Origin: Marthasterias glacialis
Taxonomy: Eukaryota > Echinodermata > Asteroidea > Forcipulatida > Asteriidae
NCBI GenBank assembly: GCA_911728455.2
Contig: OU452221.1
Coordinates: 8,875,918-8,939,917 of the forward strand
Direction of reading: 5' to 3'
DNA: 64,000 nt
Under the pieces are notes generated by a model. It saw nothing but the letters and a program-made list of their open reading frames with translations. It had not been told where the DNA came from and searched no databases. A program made the translations under genes and the position numbers. Shown piece after piece: positions 30,961 through 41,133 of the stretch. Within the stretch, counting starts at the first letter, position 1. Every line of letters begins with the position of its first letter.

Positions 30961-31904
30961 TAGACCCAGTAACTGGGGCGCTGTACTCCTTTTTTGAAAT
31001 TTTTGACATTATCTGTCGTACTAGCGCCCCAGTCCGTGGTATATATGGAAAGTGCTCCGATTCGGAGTCCGAAGCGGTTTTTTTCTGAATCAGTTACAAA
31101 ATTGTCAAAATTGCAACAAGGACTCGACAGAATTGCTTGAAAATCGCCTACTGGCTTCTCCAAGTATCTACGGTGAAATAAAATGCAGTTAATTGTACTC
31201 ACGATCATTTTTGGTCCTCCAAATCGATGATTTTTAGCCCACTATCACGCATATATCAAATTTGCCGTTAGAATCGCCATTTTGAATGTGATACTCAACG
31301 ACCGTTTCCTTATGTCTAAAACGCTGCGAGGATTGCGTGTTCGCTGAGGCCCTGACTTTCATATTGTTTTCCGCGCAGTCAACGCAGGATACCAGGCTGT
31401 GTGTAGCGCCAATGTTCGCTGATGCCCTGACATTCATATTGATTTGCGCAGTCAACGCAGGATACCAGGCTACACAGCTGGTTGTACTGCGCGGAAAACA
31501 ATATGAAAGTCAGGGCCTCAGCGAATACGCAATCCTCGCAGCGTTTTAGACATAAGGAAACGGTCGTTGAGTATCACATTCAAAATGGCGATTCTAACGG
31601 CAAATTTGATATATGCGTGATAGTGGGCTAAAAATCATCGATTTGGAGGACCAAAAATGATCGTGAGTACAATTAACTGCATTTTATTTCACCGTAGATA
31701 CTTGGAGAAGCCAGTAGGCGATTTTCAAGCAATTCTGTCGAGTCCTTGTTGCAATTTTGACAATTTTGTAACTGATTCAGAAAAAAACCGCTTCGGACTC
31801 CGAATCGGAGCACTTTCCATATATACCACGGACTGGGGCGCTAGTACGACAGATAATGTCAAAAATTTCAAAAAAGGAGTACAGCGCCCCAGTTACTGGG
31901 TCTA
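30961..31904. mobile_element. 944-bp fold-back element, 418-bp near-identical arms, 9-bp target duplication
   Basis: The arms (30961-31378 and 31487-31904) are equal in length and pair without indels in the parts checked; I found one mismatch (GTGTTCG versus GTATTCG). Both strands translate to the same 82-residue run, a by-product of the symmetry. The ends are TAGACCCAGTAACTGGGGCG and its inverse. The direct flanks ATAGAAAAG (30952-30960 and 31905-31913) are a perfect 9-bp duplication. The 108-bp centre partly duplicates the inner arm (GTTCGCTGAKGCCCTGAC at 31340 and 31413). A 9-bp duplication with long inverted ends is typical of Mutator-like elements. No transposase is encoded. Confidence 0.92.
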
Positions 31905-32001
31905 ATAGAAAAGTAGTTTTTTTTATAATTTAAATTCTTTTTATAATAATTAATAAGCCTAACATTTGGAAAAGTAGCAAAAAATTTAGACGCAGCACTA
32001 T

Positions 32002-32117
32002 GCAGTAACTGGGGCGCTGTACTCCTTTTTTGAAATTTTGACTTGGACGGTCAGTCAGACTAGCCACGTCAAAATAAAAACATAAAAAGGAGTACAGCGC
32101 CCCAGTTACTGGGTCTA
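32002..32117. mobile_element. Palindromic MITE, TAGACCCAGTAACTGGGGCG family (copy 3)
   Basis: GCAGTAACTGGGGCGCTGTA at the left and AGTACAGCGCCCCAGTTACT then GGGTCTA at the right, with a short unrelated centre. The left terminus is altered (AGACGCAGCACTATGCAG). It sits only 100 bp from the large fold-back copy. Confidence 0.85.
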
Positions 32118-32164
32118 AACCAGAAACAAAGTTAAAGTCTAGTTGTGACTACAATAAGACTGAG

Positions 32165-32206
32165 TGTAGACCCGCAGTTAACTGGGGCGCTGTAAAAATG
32201 GTGCAT
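32165..32206. repeat. Isolated single end of the same MITE family
   Basis: TAGACCCGCAGTTAACTGGG then GCGCTGTA is one terminal repeat with no partner: a broken copy. Confidence 0.7.
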
Positions 32207-32229
32207 AATTCTTTATTATTTTGTCTTAC

Positions 32230-32400
32230 CAATGTCGGGATGAAATGTAAATTCAGATTATCTGCCTTCTTCAAGCGATATGGTTCGGTTCACCACTCTG
32301 GTAAGCTTATCAGGCTGAGCTGTTCACATCCACAAGCTTAATCTATTTATGACTGTTCCATAAAATAACAACTTTGACAATGCCCCTCTGAGACGAGATG
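32230..32400 (-). other. Putative non-coding first exon of MEIG1
   Basis: On the minus strand a strong donor (CATTG|GTAAGA) follows base 32230, and a matching acceptor lies at 30610 just before the MEIG1 start exon. The upstream limit is unknown and the end given is only indicative. The exon would place the MEIG1 promoter above about 32400. This rests on splice signals only. Confidence 0.3.
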
Positions 32401-32448
32401 AAAAGAACAACAGGTCGCTCGGCAAAACTGTTTTGGATTGTTTAGTGA

Positions 32449-32461
32449 GTTGCCAAGCAAG
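32449..32461. promoter_or_regulatory. Possible RFX X-box upstream of MEIG1
   Basis: GTTGCCAAGCAAG matches an RFX X-box (GTTGCC, short spacer, RGYAAC) except for the last base. A second half-site GGCAAC is at 32521-32526. RFX factors drive many cilium and sperm genes. Confidence 0.25.
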
Positions 32462-32529
32462 TCAACTCTCGAATGGCATCACAAAGTCTCGCAAAACACG
32501 ATTCTTCGCGAGAAAAAGGGTGGCAACTT

Positions 32530-34710
32530 CTTATTATCTGGTATCCAACCCCTCTTTCCATTGTAAAAACATAGAACAGAGACTTTGGAAAGCTGACTAA
32601 TCGGTGTATGAAAGCATAATGGTCTACAATTATTTTATTTCCAGTATCTACGCTGAAGAAAGGATTGGCCCCACACCCTTTATTGGTCTTGCATGGTCAC
32701 CATATAGAGCTAAGGTTTATGATGGTCTCAAAGTAAAAATCCGACAAGAAAAAGAAAAACCAGGACGGAAACTTTCCTCTTAATTATTTAGATTTCCATA
32801 GGCAATGAGACCCATGCGGTCTCAATAATACCACAGAGATGGGTTCTGGGTTGTAGCTAGCTCTATGATAATACTGTCTATTAAAAGGAAAGTCATATCC
32901 TGTTGGTAAGTGATGATGTGCGGTGTAACGAATGTTCATTCGATTGCATTGCACTTCCGACTCCAAAACGTCATCACTTACCACAGGATAAACTTCACAG
33001 AATCTTAGAACGACCTCCCCAATAAATGAAACACAGTAACTAGGCTAAGTATTTGGAAATGCACTGAACCAAGTACTTAAATTGTACTTATTTATTTAAT
33101 TTTTTTTTTTTTAAGTTTTATGTAAAAAAAAAATGTTTTGGGACCTGCCTTTTCACGCGTATGTTTTGCAAAGAATCAAGTTTTTTTTCCACAAGAAATA
33201 CCCTAAGACTAGTAACTTTGGTTTCAGAATTAGAGGCTATGGCTGCAGCTGCAGCTTGCGGCTGTGTCACCACGTCATCATGATTGTGTTAAAGCATTAG
33301 GCTGCCCTCAATGACCTAAGGTCAGCGTGCAAAGCGGATGCGCGCGCGTGTGACTTGTGGCTACTACTAACATGTAATACCTACGGTAGAAATCGTAATC
33401 AAACTTGATATTTTCATTATTTTTTTACTGTCAATTTCATCAGCAAGTTGTCTGATCTTAGCAATTTTAACACACGGTCAACAAACCACCCTCACGGGTT
33501 GCCCTGCTGTTGGTAATCATAAATCGCCCTGCGCTTTCGCCGCACTCCCGCACCACCTAAGATCCCTTCCACTGATTTTTATCTGGAACCAATTGGGTGG
33601 GTGCACCTTATCTATCTGGCCTAATATCAGCAGCAGCAGCAACAACAGCAGCAACAACAACAACAACACACAATAAAGCTAAATTTCAATTGTTTTATTT
33701 AAGAGTTGGTTTTATCATGGAGTAATAAGTAGCCTTTCTGCGTGGTTTTATTAAGGGTGGGAATAAATCGACGGGCACCGTAAACAGAGCCCATATTTAT
33801 TTTTTTATATACATCTTTTAAAAGTATATTTCAAATCAGTCTTTGCTGTTTTGCTTGACCATGAGGTTTATAGAGCAATGACTTGATATCATTAGAAGGG
33901 GTGCCCTGAGATTGACGCATTGTTCACATGCATGAGTCATTGCAATAGAAGGCACAGGCTGATCAAGACGCCGCAACAATGGGAGCAAGGGGATGCCTGG
34001 TCTGACCTAAACCTGTTGATTCTTCGTTTTGTTTTCAGCAAGTTGACTCTACCATAGCAGTCGAAACGCGAAGCCATTAACATTAATTGCAAGAACTGTT
34101 TCTTGATTGCAAGAACTTTTTTATTTCCCAACAGAGGAACGATATAAACACAGATGTGTTACATTTATATCATAAATTAACAAGTTTTCCGCGGGCCATG
34201 CAGCCTAGAGAATTACATGTATGTTCCTTTCTTTGACACCGCTCTGAACGTCCATTGTTAAAACTCAATCAGAGCAAAATGTTTCACAAGCCGTGGACCA
34301 TCCACTGAGGTTACGCCTTGTGATGTAAGCCGACTTTGTATTGTTTGAAATGTAATCAAAGTGCGAAGTAACAAAAGGTATAATCAAACTCTATGGTGTT
34401 ATCAAACGGACGTTTCTTTTTTATTATCAGCTGATGTTTTTACAGGCCCCCGTTTTATACCGAACACAGATTGGTGCTAGATTTATTAAGTTGAATGGTC
34501 TGTTAAGGTCGATGACCGAGTGGTCACTGATTATGGCCAAGGTATGATAAGGCGGCTTTTAATGCCACTATAATTATCTCCGTCGTGTTTCTAGCGTACA
34601 GTAGTAGTTAGAGTTTAGACCCAACTCACTACGATCTGATGTGAAAAAGGGGTGTATCGGACTAGCAATTCCACCCCTCCTTTGTCTCGTTTTGGTAGCA
34701 TTGTACTTAG
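32530..34710. other. Gene-free region with simple repeats
   Basis: No supported gene. It includes a CAG/CAA microsatellite at 33628-33668, oligo-T/A runs (33099-33130), and a CTGCAGCTGCAGC palindromic patch (33243-33256). Confidence 0.5.
33628..33668. repeat. (CAR)n microsatellite
   Basis: About 13 CAG/CAA triplets. Confidence 0.9.
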
Positions 34711-35064
34711 AGGTAAAATACAGGATCGGTAAAGCTGTGATAGTGCAGTGTTCTTACTTTGTGTAATTCAATGTATATATTAAGAAACAAACCTTTGAAG
34801 ATTTGAGCTCAATTCGTCGTCCGAGTCAGGAGAAAATAGTGAAAACCGTGCACACTTTTCAGCACATTGTCCTTAATTTCGATTGTTATACAACCGAAAT
34901 TAAAATCAGGCCTTCAAATTCTAGTTTCTCGACTTTGACAGTATTTCAGACAAAAACATTTCTAAGGAAGATTGGTACTGGTATGAACTTCATAATTAAT
35001 AAGCTTTCAGACTGATACTTATTAAAACAAATTTGATGAATACCAATCCTGTATTCTGCCTTTA
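34711..35064. mobile_element. 354-bp TIR element, AATACAGGAT family (copy 1)
   Basis: The left end AGGTAAAATACAGGATCGGT and the right end ACCAATCCTGTATTCTGCCT are inverted copies. The inside holds AAATAGTGAAAA, GTGCACACTTTTCA, CACATTGTCCTTA, ACAACCGAAATT and TTTGACAGTATTTCAGAC. An inverted copy is at 57410-57767; fragments are near 2905, 21795, 50165 and 62445. Confidence 0.8.
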
Positions 35065-36034
35065 AGGGGAAACAGAAATGGATGCGACATAATTAACACA
35101 GTTCTTTAGTTATTACTGGTATTTTGTTTTTCGAAGAAGAAATTGAAGTGGGTACTGGGTCGTTTCTCTATGGTAGAATATTTCTACCTCCATGGTAGAA
35201 TCACGGAGGAAGGGAACTGAAAGATGCGAACACGCTGGTTTTGGGTTTGAAGAACAAAACTGCAACACTAGTGTGGAACAACCATAGTGCAAGGCATACC
35301 AACAAACACCCGGTTTACGAGTTTGCAATGGCATGAAGGAGGCAAAAAGTGATACAGCCCAAGTCTTTTTTTTCAGAATGCCGCGTTTTGAGCTTTTCGC
35401 TGGGGGTATAAAAATAACAAAGGAGAATCTTCAAGGTGGAATCCTATATAGACCATGTGACCTATGACATCACATGTTTATAAAAAAGAACCAAAAGGTC
35501 TGGATTTCTTGCAGGCGCTTTTTGTACACAGCTCAATGTAAGAAAACATGCAATCTTACATTTTATGGAGATTGTAATTGATTGATTTTTAGCATCTTTT
35601 AATATGAAGAAAGGTGGGACATCTCAAAAACTTTCTTTCAACTGTAACTTCTATACCTCTTGAACTTATGTGGAAATAATGACACACAATGTACAGTTTC
35701 CCATATGACTAGTGTTAGTATCTTGCCTGCCAGAAAGGCCCTGGAATGTACAAGGTCACTCTTTGTGTAAACAAACTTACATGGTCGGTCGTATACGGTT
35801 CTTTCCAAGAAGCAGTGCTATAGGCGGGTGCCAGCCATTGCGCATAACTAACGGCATCCGGTGTATCACATTAATTTTGCAGCTTTGACCCATGGTGTCC
35901 TTCATGATTATGCTGCAAAAGTTGGTGGCTTAATCCATAATCGCACTTTAAGTAAGTTCTGCGAAAATGTTTTTAAGCTAGGCGAATACGAAAGTCCTTT
36001 TGCCTCATTTTGAGTAGACCTAATGGTACTCTGT

Positions 36035-36265
36035 AATGTAAAAGAGTGAAAATATCACACTCTCTCCCGTGTGGTGTCATTTTGGGCTCTGTTGAGAGTG
36101 AAATTCACTGCGCACCACCCCTTTTGAGTGAAATTTGAGTGAACATCACTCTTATCTAAGTTGGAAATACCCGTATGTCACTCTGAAAGAGTTGTCCACC
36201 ATATTGGCTCTTTGCAAGAGTGGTATGGCGGATAAAACGAGTTGCTTCTCACTCGTTTATTTTAG
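36035..36265. mobile_element. AATGTAAAAGAGTG TIR repeat (copy 1)
   Basis: It starts AATGTAAAAGAGTGAAAA. Inside are TGTCACTCTGAAAGAGTTGT and TGCAAGAGTGGTATGGCGGA, the same order as the copy at 58399-58641; its right end (TCTCACTCGTTTATTTT) is more diverged. Confidence 0.8.
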
Positions 36266-36884
36266 AGAGTAGTCGAGGTACATTGCACAATATGACCCCA
36301 TCCCCGGTTGGTTAGTAACGAGTCTAAGATGGTCAAATATTAAAATTCGAGATAAGGTAGTTGCAGGGATCGTATTTTGTCATGGTTGAAAACGCCCACA
36401 TTGTTAGAAAACGACAACGAGGATTTGACCTTCAAAACCCCCAAAGATTAACGATAAAAGGGTCAATAATATAGGTAAGGCCACGAAATTACAATTTCCA
36501 GTATTTCTCATTTTAATATTTAATAGTACTATCTACGTGTCTAAATTTTAAAACATCATGGTGGTTTATTTTACTTTAAAGTATGTGTTGATAAAACAGG
36601 TATCTAGGCGTAAGTGGTGATGGAAAATGGTCCCTTGAGTGAAAAGTGAAAGTCCACATTGATTTTGTTAGCTTCTCGGAATGTTCAACTACCCACACCT
36701 CCCTCCCCACCCCCCCAAAAATACTTGAAAATCCAGATGCAAATGTTGTTGATTCACTTGAGGACAAAAATGCATGAATGTCTGTATGTCTGTATCAGTA
36801 GGCTGTAGTATAAGGACTTTTACAGATTGCTTACCAACAACCCAAATGACATGACTTGTGGTATAAATGCAAATCTTGCTATAT

Positions 36885-36965
36885 GGGCCCATGTTTCGCC
36901 CCTAGCAGACCCAGTCTTTCTCAAAGGCCTTTCAGAAAGACTCTGCTACAGGGTCGAACCGTCAG
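36885..36965. repeat. Palindrome around AAAGGCCTTT with TTTCGCCC/GGGTCGAA flanks
   Basis: ATGTTTCGCCCCTAGCAGAC, AGTCTTTCTCAAAGG and CCTTTCAGAAAGACTCTGCT then ACAGGGTCGAACCGTC form two head-to-head halves. The layout (AGAAAGACTC stem, then GTCGAA-CGTC) is like the centre of the hairpin at 22650-22912 but more diverged. Confidence 0.55.
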
Positions 36966-36999
36966 GCAATTTATCAGTATGTTCTAACAAAAATGCAGT

Positions 37000-38596
37000 T
37001 GTTTGTGTTGTGCAAAATTGTCTGACATGGCTATGTTCCTATGTAACCTTCTCAATATTCAAACAAAAAATCTTTTCCTTTCTAAAAATGGCAGCATGAT
37101 TGGTTATTTTTCGTTTATGGCAGTTCTACCCAAAAGTAAATTGTATAACCTACACAAGCCCAAAGAAAAGCTTTTACAGTCGGCACACACCACCTTGCTA
37201 TTGTGCTGATACCTCTGTTTGATGAAAACACTGAAGGAGATGAGCAAGCAAGCATGCAGCCACGCGCGCGGTGAACCCTTTGCCTTTATGAATCAATTAT
37301 ATACAACATCAGTGGGACCGCTATGTGTGTGTGCGTAGGCTCCTTACATCAAACCGTTCAGGCGTGGGGCTTCTTGGAAGGTGTTTCGGCAAACTACTGG
37401 CGTTAAAAAAAAAACAATCGGAAAACCATACAAAACATCTGAGGGTGTTAAGCCAATTTATGACACCATTGGCTTGAAGGACTGCCGGGAAATCACCCTT
37501 TGGAAGCAGCCACAAAGTGGGTTCTAATAGTTGACCAAAGTTTTTTTTTACGGCGGACTGGGTCACGTCAAAGGCCTGCTTGACACAGTTGCTTTCTCCC
37601 TCCCCTATGTCATCGATCTATGCCCGCATAGCACGTATAACTATCTGACTTGATCGAGTGAAAGAAAACTGATAGATGCTTTTTAAGCGGTTAAAATATT
37701 ATTTTTAAAAATTCTGTAAAAGCAGAGTTGTTGGATGACGACTGGACTGGGACACAGTGTGATTGGGTGTATTATACAGGGTCATGTTGGAATTTCCTTC
37801 CACGAAAGGGTGAAGGGCTTCGTGGCGATTTTGTTACAAATATTAAACATTATGGTTTTGCTGTGTGTACCTCAATACATGTATATACTTATTAAAGCTG
37901 TAACTTTCAGTACCATAAAGCGGAAACTCCCAAAGAATGCTCACCCTCCGACCTCTCATAAAGTGCAACCTATAGTTAATGCGCTCACGGACAGTAGCCC
38001 ATCAATTTTTTTTTTAAAGATTGCGTATAACAACTCAAACATAATTATAAACACGTGATGTTGTTGGTTCAGAGGACACGCACACCTCAGCTCATGATAT
38101 TTTTGTATTCATGTGTCAAACACATAATTTCTTGAAGATCAACAATTCACAGAAATACTTGACGATTCGACCAACAATACATCGGTCATATTAAGGCCTA
38201 TATACATGTGCGTGTATGTTTCACTGTTAATAACAAGCACAACCAGATGGAGATGTGATTACCAGTAAATAAGTAGGCGTATATACGTCCTGTTTTTAAA
38301 CATAATATTGAGCTATATCTTCCAATTTGAAGAAAAGCAAACTGGATCCTGATTCTAATTAAGTTGTCATCGTGAACTTAGAGCTATGTGCGTGAGTTAC
38401 GTCTGTTAAGGCTGCATTTACCCATTAAGAGTTCTCGGTAAGAATTGACACCGAGCAGGGGGCCTTTCCCGCCATTTTTTTTACTTGGGGCGGGGGGGGG
38501 CATTGCTTTTTTTAGTGGGGGTGGGGAAGGGGCCATTTTTAAAAAAATGAATTACATGTATCTGGATTTTGTTCATTGGAGCACCTGGGGGGCACT
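37000..38596. other. Gene-free region
   Basis: No supported gene; G-rich tracts at 38484-38530 precede the next repeat. Confidence 0.4.
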
Positions 38597-38930
38597 CAGC
38601 GCCGTAACTAGGGTAACATTTTAGGGGCCACTAGGGGTGAACCAATTTTCTTAGGGGGGCATTTTCCATTTGTATTTTTCCTAAACAATCCCCTATTCAG
38701 CGCTCTTCTGACGTGTTGAGGTAAAACAAAATACATTCTGCATGTAAAAAAAAACAGTTTTAAACATTGAAACAACTACATAAAAGTTCATAAAATGTAA
38801 CATTTTATTCTGGTGATTGTTAATCTCAAAAGTCCAGATTTCAAATGGGGGCATCCGTGGGGGGGGGGGGGGGGGCACGGACATCGGTCGGGGGCACTTG
38901 CCCCCCCCCCCCCCTTATACGCCAAAGACT
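38597..38930. mobile_element. hAT-like MITE, CAGYGGYGTAAC family (copy 1)
   Basis: CAGCGCCGTAACTAGGGTAA at the left, then GGGGCATTTTCCATTTGTAT, CAGCGCTCTTCTGACG, GAGGTAAAACAAAATACATT, AAAGTCCAGATTTCAAATGG and long G and C runs (38861-38876, 38901-38914). The order matches the copies at 44343, 45357 and 49241. The right end is diverged. Confidence 0.7.
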
Positions 38931-39331
38931 CCGGGTCAGTAATGTGTTTTTGACGGGTCCTGCGGACCTGGAAAACTCAATTGGCAACCACTTCCCAGTT
39001 CAATGGTGACCCGAACTTTAAAAACTATTGAGGCCGGTATGGTGTTTAAATATGTAAGAGTGACATAAAATGTTTTAAGATATTTCCAAAAATAGTAAAA
39101 AATTAATTACCTCTTTATATCATTGTTATATACATCACTCATAACTTCTTTACTTCTTTACGGAAATCTAACTTGCTTACATAGACCCTAATTAAGGCTT
39201 TCACGTCTGATGCGCCATTGAATTTTCAAGAGACAAGATAAGAAGTACCAAAAAAGTGTCAATAAAGGGTAATACAGAAATAATAAATAAATGTTACTTC
39301 AGTTACAGTAGTTTCTACGCGTTAAAAATCT

Positions 39332-39358
39332 ACATTATTATTATTATTATTATTATTA
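39332..39358. repeat. (ATT)n microsatellite
   Basis: About nine ATT units. Confidence 0.9.
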
Positions 39359-39961
39359 CATTATAATTATTTTGTGAAGGACTTCGGTACTAACTTCGGT
39401 ACTAACAAATATTAACGACAGGACGTCTTGAAAACTTGATTGGGAAAACCGATACCTCTTTTTTATTGGTAGCCTTTCGGGGAGGTAAGTTGAATTAGTT
39501 CAGTTTTCCAGCCATAATTTTTGATCGTTAATAATCGAATCTTGTTACGTGGAAATGTAAACCGCAATAATTGTTCACTGTTTCTGGGGGATATGTAATG
39601 TATTACTATGGTCAAGATATGGCATATCATTTTACATCACTCATAAACATTATTTACTATTAATGTGAACAAAGCCCTTCATCGGTTGATTTAGGCTAAT
39701 GAATATGCAAATCGACTTTCATTTCAGGGCTTATTAATCCTAAAACGCCCTTAGTTTCATAATTTCTTGAAGACAACAAAAGATAGGGACCCAAGGCCTG
39801 GTTGTGGCGTTTTGTGTGTGTGTGTGTTCCTCCAAAAAAGTCGCAAGCCCTTTTGAAATTAGTAACGGGACAAGTTTCATAAAACTGTCAAAGCCCCAGC
39901 TCAACATTGGTATATAAGAAGAAAAACAACAGTGTTCACGGACTTACAAATACCTTAAAAA

Positions 39962-40190
39962 TGCATTCAGCATTTTTTGTATACGCATTCCTTCAGGCAC
40001 TTCAGGCAGCAATATTTCAAGGAAAGTTTTCTACCATCATTATCTTCAAGATAATGATGGTAGAAAACTTTCCTTGAAACATTGCTGCCTGAAGTGCCTG
40101 AAGGAATGGATAATGATGGCAGAAAACTTTCCTTGAAATATTGCCGCCTGAAGTGCCTGAAGGAATGCGTATACAAAAAATGCTGAATAC
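39962..40190. repeat. Inverted repeat plus tandem duplicate (GGAAAGTTTTCTACC family)
   Basis: The left arm (39962-40049) runs CATTCAGCATTTTTTGTATA, CATTCCTTCAGGCACTTC and CAAGGAAAGTTTTCTACC. Its inverse follows from 40050. The unit GATAATGATGGYAGAAAACT then TTCCTTGAAA-ATTGC-GCCTGAAGTGCC occurs twice in tandem (about 40050-40109 and 40110-40170). A diverged fragment is at 50531-50572. Confidence 0.85.
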
Positions 40191-41133
40191 ATTTTTACCG
40201 TTTTCTCGCAAATGAAACAACGAAAAGAGCTGACATTTCCACATGTTGGTTTTATTACAAATATCTTGACTTGATTTGTGCAAAGAATGGAAACATTTAC
40301 AGCCAGTTTACCAATGTTGAGCTGGGGCTTTAAGTACAGAAAATGCTTAGCAAATAAAAATCTTGCTTATTAGCAGAAACACGTAACCAGCAAAAATACC
40401 ATGTAATAACTACATGTTGTGACTTGTTTTCTGCTTAGCAGAAACATTTGCTGTAAGAAATACATTTTGCTTATGAAGATGGGCATATAGGTCAACGTTG
40501 ATTAGTCTTCGTTTCATCGTGCACGAAACAAATTTTACTTGATGCTTTATTAAATAATTCACTCAAACAGTTACGATTACATGAAAGCCATGTCTGTATA
40601 CCTCCATCTCCATGCATGGAGGCAAGAAATAAACCTGGTGCAGTCACGAAGGAAGCATCCATTGTATAGTACACCAGGGTTGAGACGTTGGTTTTAATTT
40701 TCAATCGCTGAACAATTTCTCAACAGGTATCATTGACTAATCTCGTCATAAACCCTCGATGGTTTTACAATCTGTTTTCTTGGTAATTTACAGCCCCGCT
40801 GTTCTTTCGTACAGTGTTCGTGCACACCCGCGATCAGTCAACTACATGGGTCCGACCACCTAAAACTTGTCAGCCGGTGAGATCAAAGGCTAACGCTCGA
40901 CCAATCAGCAGTCGAGGACGGCACCTTATTTGGGTCCCGTGAATGAATCAAAGGACACCGCTGAACTGAGTTGGGTACTTAAGAACCACCATCCCGACTT
41001 TAGACTGCATCATTCGCTTGTAGAATATCCCACATTCAACATCATATTCTTTGCCTCAATCTGTCAAGGCTTTGCTCTTTGGTCTGGGCAAGTGCTAGTT
41101 GTGTTTATTACTACTTATTACTTAGCCGGTATC

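Noticed and set aside
30948-31905. Identical 82-residue ORFs on both strands
   Set aside because: They arise only because the fold-back arms are identical; the peptide has no protein-like features.
40930-41133. 68-residue N-terminal extension of the homeobox protein
   Set aside because: Hydrophobic random-like sequence; the ATG at 41134 begins a sensible N-terminus with an eh1-like motif.
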